Positions 52,461 to 62,296 of a stretch of 64,000 nt of DNA are shown piece by piece (positions within the stretch are counted from its first letter, which is position 1; each line of letters begins with the position of its first letter). The notes below the pieces were generated by a model. The model was not told the DNA's origin. It worked only from the letters and a program-made list of their open reading frames with translations, and did not search any database. The DNA lies in the NCBI RefSeq assembly GCF_003383095.1, contig NZ_PSYW01000001.1:1-64000 (forward strand), in the 5' to 3' direction. Origin of the DNA: Haloferax sp. Atlit-12N. Its GTDB lineage: Archaea; Halobacteriota; Halobacteria; Halobacteriales; Haloferacaceae. A program made the translations under genes and the position numbers.

Positions 52461-53225
52461 TTACGGCTGGACCTGGTCGAGCGGCCGAATGAGGACCTCG
52501 TTGATGTCGACGCGCCGCGGCTGGGTGACGACGAACGTAATCGTCCGAGCGATGTCCTCGGGAGCGAGCGCGTCCATCGTTCCGACGTAGTCCTTGACGT
52601 TCTCTTGGACCTCGTCGTCGGGGATGTGTTCGAGCAGTTCGGTGTCGACCGCGCCCGGTTCGACAGTGGCGACGCGGATGCCGGCCTCGGCGACGTCGAG
52701 ACGGAGCGAGTCGCCGAACATCTTGACGCCCGCTTTCGTCGCGTTGTAGTGCGAACTGTTCGCCTGGAGGAACCGCCCGACGACGGAGGAGATGTTGACG
52801 ATGTGGCCGCTCTCCTGTTCCATCATCGTCGGGACGACGGCGTGCGTGAGCTTGATCAGGCCGCTGAAGTTCACGTCGATGGTGGTCTGTAGCGTTTCGC
52901 GGTCGGCCTCAGCGATGTGTGCGAGCGGCATGAGACCGGCGTTGTTGACGAGGATGTCGATGCGGCCGTACTCGTCGAGCGTTGCCTCGACGAGGGTGTC
53001 GATGTCATCGTCGTTCGTGATGTCTGTCGGAACGACGAGTGCGTCGCCGTCGGTGTCTTCGATGGTTGCGGCGAGTTCTTCGAGTTCGCCCTCGCGGCGG
53101 GCGGCGAGAACGACGCTCGCACCGCGCGATGCGAGCGACTCGGCAGTCGAACTGCCGATACCCGAAGACGCCCCGGTGACGATTGCGACCTGCCCATCTA
53201 ATTCTGAACCGAATTCTGTCGTCAT
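52461..53225 (-). CDS. SDR-family oxidoreductase
   Basis: A 254-residue classical short-chain dehydrogenase: GASSGIGSSTAESLASRGASV, NNAGLMPLAHI, the catalytic Ser in VNISSVVG and YNATKAG (Tyr/Lys). The end (FVVTQPRRVDINEVLIRPLDQVQP) resembles YdfG-type NADP-dependent serine or 3-hydroxy acid dehydrogenases. Substrate unknown. An upstream minus-strand TATTTAAAC is a likely TATA element. Confidence 0.9.
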   Translation of the reverse strand: MTTEFGSELDGQVAIVTGASSGIGSSTAESLASRGASVVLAARREGELEELAATIEDTDGDALVVPTDITNDDDIDTLVEATLDEYGRIDILVNNAGLMPLAHIAEADRETLQTTIDVNFSGLIKLTHAVVPTMMEQESGHIVNISSVVGRFLQANSSHYNATKAGVKMFGDSLRLDVAEAGIRVATVEPGAVDTELLEHIPDDEVQENVKDYVGTMDALAPEDIARTITFVVTQPRRVDINEVLIRPLDQVQP

Positions 53226-53383
53226 CGAATAGAGAGTGGGGACGCCGTCGGCTTCGGAGTTATGCTACTATGAAAGTGTGTTTAAATAGTGGGCCGCCGA
53301 GACCACCGTTCGAACGCCGACCCAGTCCGAACCAGCCCGACCCGAAGCGAGGTGACCGAGGAACCAGCCGACACGAGTCGGCG

Positions 53384-54061
53384 CTACTTGGAGAGGCGCT
53401 CTACCTGCGGCTGTGACCCGAGTGCCGAGGTGAGCAGTTGCCGCTCGCCGCGCCGGAGGAGACTCGACATCGAGGGCTGTGAGATGTCCATCTCCTCGGC
53501 GAGTTCTTTCGTGCTGGCCTGTCGCGGGCTTTCGTAGTAGCCACGGGCAATCGCCAACTGGAGTGCCTCCTGTTGTCGCTCGGTCAGTCCGTACTGTGAT
53601 GACCCGTCGTCCTCGGGAGGGTTCTGCGATATCGACACCAGCTCGACCCCGATACCGTACTCCTCGCACCGGGTTCGCATGCCGTTGAACGCGTTGTAGT
53701 TCTGGAACAGTTTCTTTTCGTACCAGCCGTCCGGCGTGACGACCGTCGGCTCCATCTGGGTCGCGGTGAACCGCTCGGGCGCGAACGCCTCCGAGACGAC
53801 GTCCGCCAGCTCGATGGTGAGCTGGTAGACGTCCTTGCCGCTCGCGCGTCCGAGCGGGGAGGTGTCCACAACCTCGTCGAGCGAGGAGAGGTCTGCCTCG
53901 GAGACGTTGTCGTCGGGTTCGAGGTAGACGACGAACACCCGAGAGCCACCCTCGTGGCAGAGCCCGTGTACGCACTCTAGTTGCTTCGACGGGAGCGACG
54001 CCGCGAGGCTGACGAACGGAAGTGAGGGCGAACGGATGACGAACTCCGCAGTAAGGGTCAT
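53384..54061 (-). CDS. HTH-10 family (bacterio-opsin activator-like) regulator
   Basis: A 225-residue regulator with an N-terminal sensor region (about 1-150) and a C-terminal HTH_10 domain (YGLTERQQEALQLAIARGYYESPRQASTKELAEEMDISQPSMSSLLRRGERQLL, about 160-215). This resembles bat-type regulators of haloarchaea. It is divergent from the permease with YHS domain (232 bp between), so it probably controls it. The N-terminal domain may sense redox or metal; not shown. Confidence 0.87.
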   Translation of the reverse strand: MTLTAEFVIRSPSLPFVSLAASLPSKQLECVHGLCHEGGSRVFVVYLEPDDNVSEADLSSLDEVVDTSPLGRASGKDVYQLTIELADVVSEAFAPERFTATQMEPTVVTPDGWYEKKLFQNYNAFNGMRTRCEEYGIGVELVSISQNPPEDDGSSQYGLTERQQEALQLAIARGYYESPRQASTKELAEEMDISQPSMSSLLRRGERQLLTSALGSQPQVERLSK

Positions 54062-54293
54062 GGGCCGAGGATAGACCCCACGAGAAGTTAACGCTCTGGG
54101 GTCGAGGAGAATCGCCCGGCATCGCGCGCATCCCTCGTTTCTGGCCGGTCATCGGAGCCGCCGCGCCGACGCTCGGCTTTCCGTCTAAAGCCGGCCGCCG
54201 ACTCGACTTCGGAACTCAAACTCGAACCGCGTCGAAAGCCCGATTCTCCTAGGCACAACCGAGTTAGGGACGGCTCCCCTCATATCCAACCAC

Positions 54294-55631
54294 ATGGACC
54301 GCTCCGAATACGCGATACTCACGGTCATCGCGCTCGCGACGGTCGGCATCGGCGTGTTCACGACCACGGAGCCGCTGGGGACGTTCCTCGTCGAGAGCGC
54401 CCGAGAGGCGCTTTCGACCACCGCGGCCATGGCGTGGGTGACGTGGTGGGCGCTCGTCGTCGGCTTCGCAATCGCCGGCGGCGTGGAGGCGTGGACTTCG
54501 AGCGAGGAGGTCTCGGAGCTACTGGAGGGCCACGGCCCGCGGGAAATCGGCTACGGCTCGCTGTTCGGCTTCGTCTCCTCGTCGTGTTCCTACAGCGCCA
54601 TCGCCACGGCGAAGAACCTGTTCAAGAAGGGCGGGTCGGCGGCGGCGACCCTCGGGGCGTTCATGTTCGCCTCGACCAACCTCGTCATCGAAATCGGCGC
54701 GGTCATCTGGATTCTGCTCGGCTGGCAGTTCCTCGTGGCCGACATCCTCGGCGGGTTCATCCTCATCGGGCTGATGGCGTTCGGCTTCGTCTACCTCGTG
54801 CCCGACGAGGTGGTCGAACAGGCCCGACAGAACGTCCAAGACGAGAGTTCGGAGACCGTCCGCGACCCCGTCTGCGGGATGGAGGTGGACCCCGACGAGA
54901 CCGAGTACTCCGTCGAACACGACGGGCGGACGTTCTACTTCTGCTCGGAGTCGTGCAAGGAGAGCTTCGACCCCAAGGAGGCCAACACGACGGTCCGCGA
55001 GCGGGCCACGTCGCTGTCGGGGTGGAAGGCACTCGCAGACAAGCAGTGGAAGGAGTGGGGCATGCTCTGGGACGAAATCGCCATCGGGTTCATCTTCGCC
55101 GGCCTCATCGCCGGGTTCATCCCCGAGTCGGTGTGGACCTCGGTGTTCTCGGGGCCGACGTTCGGCGTTCCCGTGTACGTGTTTTGGACCGCGGTCCTCG
55201 GGGCCGTCATCGGCGTCGCCACCTTCGTCTGCTCGGTGGGGAACGTCCCGTTCGGAGCGGTCCTGTTCTCGAACGGCCTGCCCTTCGGGAGCGTCCTGAG
55301 CTACATCTATGCGGACCTCATCGTCCCGCCCATCATGGACGCCTACCGAGAGTACTACGGGACGACGTTCGCGGCCGTCCTCTCGGGGATGATATTCGTC
55401 GCGGCGGTCCTGACCGGCGTCATCATCCACTTCGTCTTCCTCGGCGCGGGGCTCATTCCGGCGCCCGAGAGCGTCCAAATCGCCGAGGTGAGCATCGAGG
55501 CGGACTACAAACTCGCGTTGAACGTGTTCGCCACCGTCCTGTTCGGCGTCCTCTACTGGCTCCACCGCTCGGAGTCGGTCGGCGACGACAGCCACGGCGG
55601 TCGCGGCGAGGCGGCACAGGCCGGCGACTAA
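54294..55631 (+). CDS. Permease with internal YHS metal-binding domain
   Basis: A 445-residue permease of the DUF318/YraQ-like type, with two four- to five-helix halves. Each half has a Cys motif: SSSCSYSA with Cys at about 98 and FVCSVGNVPF with Cys at about 313. Between them (about 190-230) is a YHS domain: DPVCGMEVDPDE and FYFCSESCKESF with Cys at about 194, 217 and 221. The domain likely binds a soft metal such as copper, suggesting a metal-responsive exporter. The divergent HTH-10 regulator is a likely partner. Confidence 0.87.
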   Translation: MDRSEYAILTVIALATVGIGVFTTTEPLGTFLVESAREALSTTAAMAWVTWWALVVGFAIAGGVEAWTSSEEVSELLEGHGPREIGYGSLFGFVSSSCSYSAIATAKNLFKKGGSAAATLGAFMFASTNLVIEIGAVIWILLGWQFLVADILGGFILIGLMAFGFVYLVPDEVVEQARQNVQDESSETVRDPVCGMEVDPDETEYSVEHDGRTFYFCSESCKESFDPKEANTTVRERATSLSGWKALADKQWKEWGMLWDEIAIGFIFAGLIAGFIPESVWTSVFSGPTFGVPVYVFWTAVLGAVIGVATFVCSVGNVPFGAVLFSNGLPFGSVLSYIYADLIVPPIMDAYREYYGTTFAAVLSGMIFVAAVLTGVIIHFVFLGAGLIPAPESVQIAEVSIEADYKLALNVFATVLFGVLYWLHRSESVGDDSHGGRGEAAQAGD

Positions 55632-55698
55632 GCCGGTAACTCGACGCACGACCCGCAAAAAACGAAGTCGGGTCCCCCGGAACCGCCGAATCCTCGGC

Positions 55699-56007
55699 TT
55701 ACGCCTCGAGGTGTTCGATACCCTGCTTCGAGACGTTCGCCCGAGTGACGTAGTCGTCCATCCACTCGGGGGCGTCATCGTCTTTCTCCTCGGTCCACGC
55801 CCACCCCTCGTAGATGTGGACGCGGTCGGTCCCGCGCTCGCGGAGCCTGAGCGTCGCTTTCCCGTCGATGTCGTCGGGGCCCGGGGCGGGGTGAAGTCGT
55901 CGAGCGGCCTTCAGGGCTGCCTGCCGGGGATACGTTCCGCTGAACACGCTCGTCTCCTCGCCGTCTTCGACGAGGACGAAGTTTCGCTTGCCGTCTTCTC
56001 GTACCAT
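55699..56007 (-). CDS. MC1-family chromosomal protein
   Basis: A 102-residue DNA-binding protein. REDGKRNFVLVEDGEETSVFSGTYPRQAALKAARRLHP matches the MC1 beta-strand core and PRQAALKA helix, then KATLRLRERGTDRVHIYEGW and EWMDDYVTRANVSKQGIEHLE. MC1 bends DNA and compacts archaeal chromosomes. Acidic for an MC1, as expected for halophiles. The start MVREDG was chosen over an upstream Met. Confidence 0.92.
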   Translation of the reverse strand: MVREDGKRNFVLVEDGEETSVFSGTYPRQAALKAARRLHPAPGPDDIDGKATLRLRERGTDRVHIYEGWAWTEEKDDDAPEWMDDYVTRANVSKQGIEHLEA

Positions 56008-56103
56008 GCTTGTCCCTACCACGCACTCCGAATTAGTAGTTCGTGTCGCCGCGGGGCGCGGCGCACCTTCGAATGGAGCCGACGGCACCGACTCCGCGCG
56101 GGG

Positions 56104-57084
56104 TTACAACAGCGCGTCGAGGCGGTTCAGATGGAAGTCGAGCGCGGCCGCCCCGGTCCGCTCGGGATAGCCGGGACGGGTGACTTCTCCCGCCGAATCG
56201 ACCGCCGAGTGGACGACGGCGGCGACCCGATAGGCGCGTGGTACCGACGGGAGCGGCCGGACCGACTCGTAGCCCGCGCGGAACGCCCGGCGGAGCGGCG
56301 CACCGTCTTCGACGTACCAGTCGGCGACGAGGTGTTCGACCTTGGCGACGGCGAGCCCCGGCGCGGCGGCCATCGGCTGTCCCCAGTCGAGCACGGCGGT
56401 CACGCGGCCGTCGGCGACGAGCGCGTTCCCGGGTCTGAAATCCCACGGATAGAGGCTCGCCGGCGGGTTCGCGGGGAGCGAGGCGGCCGCGACGGCGTCC
56501 GCCAATTGCTCTCGAATCCCGTCGAACGCGGCCGGAAGCGCGGTGATTCCCTCGCGGGCGTAGGCGGAGAACCACGTCTCCCAGTCGCTGTCGTCGGCGC
56601 TCGCGGCGTCGAACCCGCGGTCGGTCAGCGAGTCGGAAGCATCGCCGCCGTCGGCCCGCGGTCTCCCGGGAGCCGACCGTCCGAGCCGACCGTACCCCCC
56701 GAAAGAGAACGCTTCGTGAAGCTGGCCGAGGCCGACGCCGAACGACCGAGCCACGCGACGTTGGGTCGCCGAATCGAGCGAGACGAACCGCTCGTGGAGC
56801 TCGTCGCCGGCGGCGCGCGCTACGACGACGTACCCGAACCCGTCGACCGCGCCCGACGCGAGGACGCGGGGAACCGGAATCGTCGTGCGCTCGCGGACCG
56901 CCCGCGAGAGGTCGGATTCGAGGGCTAGCGCCGCGGCGTCGGTTGCCGTCTGGACGACGACTTCCCCGCCGTCGGCGAACGTCGCCACCGCGGTCCGCTT
57001 GTGGTTCCCGTTCGGAACGCGGGCCGTCGCCGTGACGCGTCGCTCGGGAAACTCGCGGGCGAGTACGGTTCCGACGGGGTCCAT
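56104..57084 (-). CDS. APH-like phosphotransferase-family protein
   Basis: A 326-residue kinase-fold protein: RVPNGNHKRTAVATFADGGEVVVQ (N-lobe), YPWDFRPGN with catalytic-loop Asp at about 215 and Asn at about 220, and DWGQP with metal Asp at about 233. The first motif residue, usually His (HGD), is Pro here, so activity may be altered. The N-lobe Lys is not obvious. Substrate unknown; antibiotic resistance should not be assumed. Confidence 0.72.
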   Translation of the reverse strand: MDPVGTVLAREFPERRVTATARVPNGNHKRTAVATFADGGEVVVQTATDAAALALESDLSRAVRERTTIPVPRVLASGAVDGFGYVVVARAAGDELHERFVSLDSATQRRVARSFGVGLGQLHEAFSFGGYGRLGRSAPGRPRADGGDASDSLTDRGFDAASADDSDWETWFSAYAREGITALPAAFDGIREQLADAVAAASLPANPPASLYPWDFRPGNALVADGRVTAVLDWGQPMAAAPGLAVAKVEHLVADWYVEDGAPLRRAFRAGYESVRPLPSVPRAYRVAAVVHSAVDSAGEVTRPGYPERTGAAALDFHLNRLDALL

Positions 57085-57155
57085 GGAACCACTCTAAGGG
57101 CGACGCCAACAAAGGTCCAGCGGACGGTTCCCGCATGGCCGACCGCGGGGGACCG

Positions 57156-57845
57156 TCACGGACCGCCGTCTAGAATCGCAGAAAACTCGGTGAGCGACCG
57201 GAGGACGTACGCCGGGGCGTGAGAGGTCGGGTCCAGGTCGCCCTCAGTACCCGTTTCGACCGGGCACCACGCGGCGTCGAGACCGGCGCGGTGGGCTCCG
57301 TCAACGTCGAATTCCAGCGAGTCACCGACGTGGAGGCTCGCGTTCGCCTCGGCGTCGAGGTCGGCGAGCGCCCGGTCGAACGGGTCGGGATGGGGTTTTC
57401 GCCGCGGCATATCACCCGCGAAGACGACCGCATCGAACGCGTCGGCGATGCCGAGCGCGTCGAGTTTGATAGACTGCCGGCGCTCGGGGCCGTTGGTGAC
57501 GAGGCCAACGGACGCGTGGTCGCGGGCGGCGGCGAGTGCAGCCTCGGCACCGGGGCGGAACGAGACCGCCGAGTGGTCGACCGTCTCGACGAACCCGCGG
57601 GCCAGTGCCCGAACGTCGACCTCACGGTCGTGTTTGGCCGCGACGCGCTCGAAGCCGTCCGCGAGGTAGCCCTCGTGGTCGTCGTGGTCCGGCGGGCCGT
57701 CGAGCGCGGTCCAGAGGTCCGACGGCTCGCCGAAGCGGTCGAGACCGGCGGCGTCGAACGCGCCGGCGTAGACGGTCTCGCCGCTCTGGTCGTTCGTACA
57801 GAGCGTGTTGTCGAGGTCGAAGAGAATCGCGTCGAACGGTGCCAC
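57156..57845 (-). CDS. HAD-superfamily hydrolase
   Basis: A 229-residue phosphatase-like protein: DLDNTLCTNDQ (nucleophile Asp near 10), GLVTNGPERRQSIKLD, PRRKPHPDPF with the Lys, and VGDSLEFDVDGAHRAG with the metal Asp. It has a large cap between motif I and II (class C1). A GTG at 57845 was used because the fold starts there; the upstream ORF start at 57935 has no homology. The substrate may be a phospho-sugar or other small phosphate ester. Confidence 0.82.
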   Translation of the reverse strand: MAPFDAILFDLDNTLCTNDQSGETVYAGAFDAAGLDRFGEPSDLWTALDGPPDHDDHEGYLADGFERVAAKHDREVDVRALARGFVETVDHSAVSFRPGAEAALAAARDHASVGLVTNGPERRQSIKLDALGIADAFDAVVFAGDMPRRKPHPDPFDRALADLDAEANASLHVGDSLEFDVDGAHRAGLDAAWCPVETGTEGDLDPTSHAPAYVLRSLTEFSAILDGGP

Positions 57846-57944
57846 AGTCTCTCTTGGAGCGGCGGCGGTAAAACCTCGTCCACGGGTGATGCCGTCCGCG
57901 GCGGCGGCCAGACGCCGCGAGCCACGGGCAGTCACAGACCTACC

Positions 57945-59099
57945 TCAGAAGCCCTTGCCGAGCAGTTCGCGGGCGATGATGTTCTTCTGAATCTCCGTGG
58001 TTCCCTCGTAAATCTGCGTGATTTTCGCGTCACGGTAGAGCCGCTCGACGTCGTGGTCGTTGACGAAGCCGGCCCCGCCGTGAATCTGAACGGCCTCGTC
58101 GGCCACGTCGGTGGCGACGTTCGAGGCGAACTCCTTGGCCATCGACGCGAGCGCGGTCAGTTGGTCCTCGTCGTTGTCGACGCTCCACGCAGACTTGTAG
58201 GTCAACTGCCGGGCGGCCTCGGTCGCGGTGTGCATCTCCGCGAGCTTGTGCTGAATCGCCTGGAAGTCGCCGATGGAGCGGCCGAACTGCTCGCGCTCTT
58301 TGGCGTAGTCGAGCGCCCGCTCGCAGGCACCCTTGGCGATGCCGACCGCCTGCGCGGCCACCGCGGTCCGGGTCTCGTCGAAAAACTGCATGAGCTGGAG
58401 GAAGCCCATCCCCTCGGTGCCGACGAGGTTCTCCTCGGGCACGCGCACGTCGTCGAAGACGAGTTCGGCCGTGTCGCTGGCGCGGATGCCCATCTTTCCG
58501 GTTATCTTGTCCGCGGAGAACCCGTCGCGGTCGGCCTCGACGATAATCTGCGAGAAACCCGCGTAGCGGTCGTCCGCGTCGGGGTCTGTCCGGCACATGA
58601 CGACGAAGTAGTCGCCGACACTCCCGTTCGTTATCCACATCTTGGTGCCGTTTATCACCCACTCGTCGCCGTCTTTCTCGGCGCGGGTGCGCACCGAGGT
58701 TACGTCGGAGCCCGCCTGCGGCTCGCTGATGGCTGCGCCCATGACGGACTCGCCCTCCGTAATCGGCGGCAGGAAGCGCTCCTTCTGGTCGTCGGTGCCG
58801 AAACTGATGATGGCCTCCGCGCCGAACCCGGCGCTCGTGATGCAGAGCCCGATTCCGGGGTCGACCGCGAACAGCTCCTCGGTGACGAGCGCGTTCTCCA
58901 GCGACGAGTAGCCGACGCCGCCGTACTCGACGGGGAAGTGCGCCCCAGTCAGCCCCATCTCCGACGCCTTGCGGACGACCTCAGCGGGGTACTTCTCGGC
59001 CTCGTCGTACTCCCCCGCGACCGGTGCGACCTCGTTTTCGGCGAACCGTCGAACCTCCTCGCGGATGGCCCGCTGTTCGTCCGAGAGCGAATAGTCCAT
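57945..59099 (-). CDS. acd: Acyl-CoA dehydrogenase
   Basis: A 384-residue FAD enzyme for beta-oxidation: MDYSLSDEQRAIREEVRRFAENEVAP, PIDCGFGAEAIISFGT-like CITSAGFGAE, AISEPQAGSD, KMWITNGSVGDYFVVMCRT, QFGRSIGDFQAIQHKLAEM, and QIHGGAGFVNDHDVERLYRDAKITQIYEGTTEIQKNIIAREL. The catalytic Glu is in YEGTTE. ATG 59099 was chosen over 59114. A single transcript with an AT-rich upstream region. Confidence 0.95.
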   Translation of the reverse strand: MDYSLSDEQRAIREEVRRFAENEVAPVAGEYDEAEKYPAEVVRKASEMGLTGAHFPVEYGGVGYSSLENALVTEELFAVDPGIGLCITSAGFGAEAIISFGTDDQKERFLPPITEGESVMGAAISEPQAGSDVTSVRTRAEKDGDEWVINGTKMWITNGSVGDYFVVMCRTDPDADDRYAGFSQIIVEADRDGFSADKITGKMGIRASDTAELVFDDVRVPEENLVGTEGMGFLQLMQFFDETRTAVAAQAVGIAKGACERALDYAKEREQFGRSIGDFQAIQHKLAEMHTATEAARQLTYKSAWSVDNDEDQLTALASMAKEFASNVATDVADEAVQIHGGAGFVNDHDVERLYRDAKITQIYEGTTEIQKNIIARELLGKGF

Positions 59100-59223
59100 G
59101 ATTGTTAATAACATACATGGCCGATAACAGTTGTCACACAGCGAGAAACGTGCGGCGAGTTGATTCGGCTGTCGGGGCGTCAGGCGGTCGAACGGGGTGG
59201 GTCAGTCAGCCAACCGGGTCGGC

Positions 59224-60933
59224 TCAGTCCGCGGCTTCGACGGTCGCGAGCGGGAGGTCGATGACGAAGACGCTCCCCCGCGGCTCGTTGTCCTCGATAT
59301 GCACGGTGCCGCCGAAGTTCGAGACGATGGTCTCGACGAGGTAGAGGCCCGTTCCGGTGCCGGGGCTTTCGAGCCCCTTCGCGCCCTTCCCGAAGACGAC
59401 CGACTTCTGTTCGTCGGAGATGCCGGGTCCGTCGTCGGCGATGCGGACGGTGACGCCCTCGTCGTCCGCGGTGCCCGAGACGACGATGGCCGGGCGGTCG
59501 CGGTCGCTGTGGACGACCGCGTTCTTCAGGACGTTCACGAACACCGAGTCGAGCAGGTCGTTGGCGAACACCGTCGCCGACGGGAGGTCACCGACCGTGA
59601 ACGCCGCGTTCGGGTGGCCCTCGCGCACGTCTTCGACGGCCTCCCGGAGCACGTCGCCGACATCGAGGGCGCGGCGGCGCTCGTCGTCGTTCGTCGCGCG
59701 CATCAGCTGTCCGAGCACGTCGGTGAGGTCCACGGTGTTGAGCGCCCGCCGGAGCGCCGTCTCCAACTGCGACCGCGCCTCGTCGGACAGCGGTTCGTGG
59801 TTGAGGACGATGTCGATGTACGCCGTCACGAGCTGCATGTCGTTTCGGATGTCGTGGCGGACGATGCGGTTGAGCACTTCCAGTTCGTCGTTCCTCGACT
59901 CCAAGGCGAGTTCGTAGTGCTTCCGCGGCGTCACGTCTCGGACCGAAATCACCCAGCCGAGCGGGTCGCCGGCTTGGTCGAGCGGGATGCGCGTCAACTC
60001 GACGTAGCGCTCGTCCTCGACGAGCACGTCGCACGACGAGTGCTCGCCGTCGAGGTCGCCGTAGTTCGGGATGGCCTCGCTCGCCGGGCGGCCGAGGAGC
60101 GGGTCGCCGGTGCCCAACAGCGGACGGACGTGGTCGTTGACGTGGACGACGACCTCGTCGGCGTCGAGGACGACGAGGCCGTCGGCCGAGTGCGCGCCGG
60201 CGGTCGCGTACGCCAGCGGGAGGATGTCGAGGAGCTTGTAGCGGTAGACGGCGATGCCGAACGTCACCGAGGGGACCGCGAGCGAGGCGGGGATGAGATT
60301 GACACCGCCCGCGAGCGGCGGGGTGCCAGTGAGTTCGAGCGCGGCGACGACCGACGGCACGAGCATCCCGACGATGAGGAGCGTCGCCTGTGTCCGGTAG
60401 GGGCGGTCGAGTTCGAGGGCATACTGACCGATGATGCCGAGTCCGAGAAACAGCAGAACGAAGCCGTAGACGAGGCCGAACACGCTCACCGGGCCGTCGG
60501 CGACGGAGAGCACCGTCACGCCGTCGACGGTCGACAGCTTCCAGCCGGTGTAGCCCAACTCCAGCGGGTTGGTGAAGAGGACGACGAGGAACATCGCCGG
60601 GACGACGTACAGCGACGCGACGACGTGCCTGTCGAGCAGTTCCCGGCGGTCGGTGTACGCGAGAGCGAAGACGAAGAACGTCGGCGCGGCGGCCATCGCC
60701 CCGACGTGGAGGAACTTGTACGCGAGCAGTTTCGCGCCGGGGTCGACGAGGAACAGCTTGACCGCCGTCGTCGCGGTCCAGAGGGTGACGGCGGCCGTCA
60801 GCACGGCGAACGAGACGACGGTCGGGTTCCGCCCGCGGCGGCGGACGAACTGGACCGCGTAGGCGGAGAGGACGCCGGCGACCACCGCCGCGAAGACCAT
60901 CGGGTAGGCGTAGGCGGTGTGCTGCCAGTTCAT
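59224..60933 (-). CDS. 7TM-type sensor histidine kinase
   Basis: A 569-residue kinase. Residues about 5-225 form an eight-helix N-terminal 7TM-like sensor region (HTAYAYPMVFAAVVAGVLSAYAV.. and later VALELTGT). A PAS-like domain (about 245-350) and H-box VRHDIRNDMQLVTAYID follow, then HATPase with NVLKNAVVHS, DDGPGISDEQKSVVFGKGAKG and GTGTGLYLVETIVS. It senses an unknown extracellular or membrane signal. No response regulator is adjacent. A minus-strand TATA-like CTTTATCC lies about 100 nt upstream. Confidence 0.9.
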   Translation of the reverse strand: MNWQHTAYAYPMVFAAVVAGVLSAYAVQFVRRRGRNPTVVSFAVLTAAVTLWTATTAVKLFLVDPGAKLLAYKFLHVGAMAAAPTFFVFALAYTDRRELLDRHVVASLYVVPAMFLVVLFTNPLELGYTGWKLSTVDGVTVLSVADGPVSVFGLVYGFVLLFLGLGIIGQYALELDRPYRTQATLLIVGMLVPSVVAALELTGTPPLAGGVNLIPASLAVPSVTFGIAVYRYKLLDILPLAYATAGAHSADGLVVLDADEVVVHVNDHVRPLLGTGDPLLGRPASEAIPNYGDLDGEHSSCDVLVEDERYVELTRIPLDQAGDPLGWVISVRDVTPRKHYELALESRNDELEVLNRIVRHDIRNDMQLVTAYIDIVLNHEPLSDEARSQLETALRRALNTVDLTDVLGQLMRATNDDERRRALDVGDVLREAVEDVREGHPNAAFTVGDLPSATVFANDLLDSVFVNVLKNAVVHSDRDRPAIVVSGTADDEGVTVRIADDGPGISDEQKSVVFGKGAKGLESPGTGTGLYLVETIVSNFGGTVHIEDNEPRGSVFVIDLPLATVEAAD

Positions 60934-61096
60934 CGAACACCTCGCTCGTCAGTCACGGCTCGAGCGGTGCCCTCGGAGGCGTCGTCTCGGAGATGGTGCC
61001 CGGCATCGTTGACTATGGGCGGCGATACTCCGTCATCGGATAAAGAACTTCTCAGGGAAACCTCCCGACTACGGGAGCGCTTCTGCCGGGAGCGGG

Positions 61097-62230
61097 TCAG
61101 GCGTGCAGTTCCTCGTCGACGAGGTCGACCGCCCGGGAAATCGCGCCGACTGAGGTGAGATGGCCCGCTCCGACGGTGGCTTTCATCGCCTTCGCGGCCT
61201 TCCCGCGGAAGATGCTCGGGCCGACCTGCGCGACCGCGCCGTCGCCGACGGAGACGATCCAGCCGGGGACTTCGAATCGGTAGGGGTCGGGCCGCGGCGC
61301 GAAGTCGTTCCCGTCGCCGTCGAGTTCGAACTTGACCTGCGCCGCGACGTTGCCGGCGACGGTCTTCGCCTCGCGGAGGGCCGCGGAGGCGCTCGCCGGC
61401 ACGGGTTCGCCGTCGGCGTCGACGGCGCGGGCCGCGTCGCCGACGACGAACGTCCGGCGGTCGAGTCGGAGGTCCGCCCTGACGGAGGGTCGCTCGCCGC
61501 CCATCGCGTCGTCGCCGGCGATGCCGCCCGTCCAGACGAGCAGGTCGTAGTCGATGTCGCCGGTGTCGGTCGCGACGGTCGCGTCCGTCACCGACTCGAC
61601 GGCCGTCTCGGTCCGAATCTCGACGCCTCTGTCGAGGAGTTCGTCGCGGACCGCCCGCTGGAACGACTCGGCGAACGACGGCGCGACGGCGTCCAGTTGC
61701 TCGACGAGGACGATGTCGGCGTGCGCGTCCTCCTCGTCGCGGAGCGCGGCGAGTTCGCCCGCGACCTGCACGCCCGACAGCCCCGCGCCGCCGACGACGA
61801 CGGTGCCGCCCTCGTCGCAGTCGTCGAAAAAGCGCTTGCGGATGGTCTCCGCGTCGGCGACGCGCTTCAGCGGGACCGAGTGGGCTTCGAGCCCGGGGAT
61901 GCCGTAGTAGGCGGTCTCAGCGCCCAGACAGACCGCACAGTAGTCGTAGTCGAGGGCGTCGCCCTCGGCCAGTTCGACGGTCCGCGCGTCACGGTCCACC
62001 GCCGTCACGCGGTCGACGACGACCTCGGCGCGGTCGAGCGCCTCGTCGAGGGGGACCTGAATCGCGTCTGCGACCGCCGGCCGCCGAATCGCGCGGTGGA
62101 CCTCGTGTTGGACGAGGTGGTGCGCGGAGTCGTTCACCACGGTCAGGTCGGCGTCGGCGGGGAGTCGGCGTTCGAGGTCACGGGCGAGCGTGAGGCCCGC
62201 GTACCCGGCACCGAGAACCAGGACACGCAT
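61097..62230 (-). CDS. Type II NADH dehydrogenase-like flavoprotein
   Basis: A 377-residue FAD protein: the N-terminal VLGAGYAGLTLARDL, ALDYDYCAVCLGAETAYYGIPGL, VVVGGAGLSGVQVAGELAAL (NAD motif), the GDAARAVDADGEPVPASASAALREAKTVAGN motif and a C-terminal IFRGKAAKAMKATVGAGHLTSVGAISRAV. This is the NDH-2/sulfide-quinone reductase fold, probably feeding electrons to menaquinone. It has no SQR Cys pair, so NADH dehydrogenase is favoured. Confidence 0.87.
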   Translation of the reverse strand: MRVLVLGAGYAGLTLARDLERRLPADADLTVVNDSAHHLVQHEVHRAIRRPAVADAIQVPLDEALDRAEVVVDRVTAVDRDARTVELAEGDALDYDYCAVCLGAETAYYGIPGLEAHSVPLKRVADAETIRKRFFDDCDEGGTVVVGGAGLSGVQVAGELAALRDEEDAHADIVLVEQLDAVAPSFAESFQRAVRDELLDRGVEIRTETAVESVTDATVATDTGDIDYDLLVWTGGIAGDDAMGGERPSVRADLRLDRRTFVVGDAARAVDADGEPVPASASAALREAKTVAGNVAAQVKFELDGDGNDFAPRPDPYRFEVPGWIVSVGDGAVAQVGPSIFRGKAAKAMKATVGAGHLTSVGAISRAVDLVDEELHA

Positions 62231-62296
62231 GACTGACGGGTAGGGCGCGAGAGAAAAGAGGGTGACGGCGGGTGCAGCCGGTGCGTCCGCGACCGC

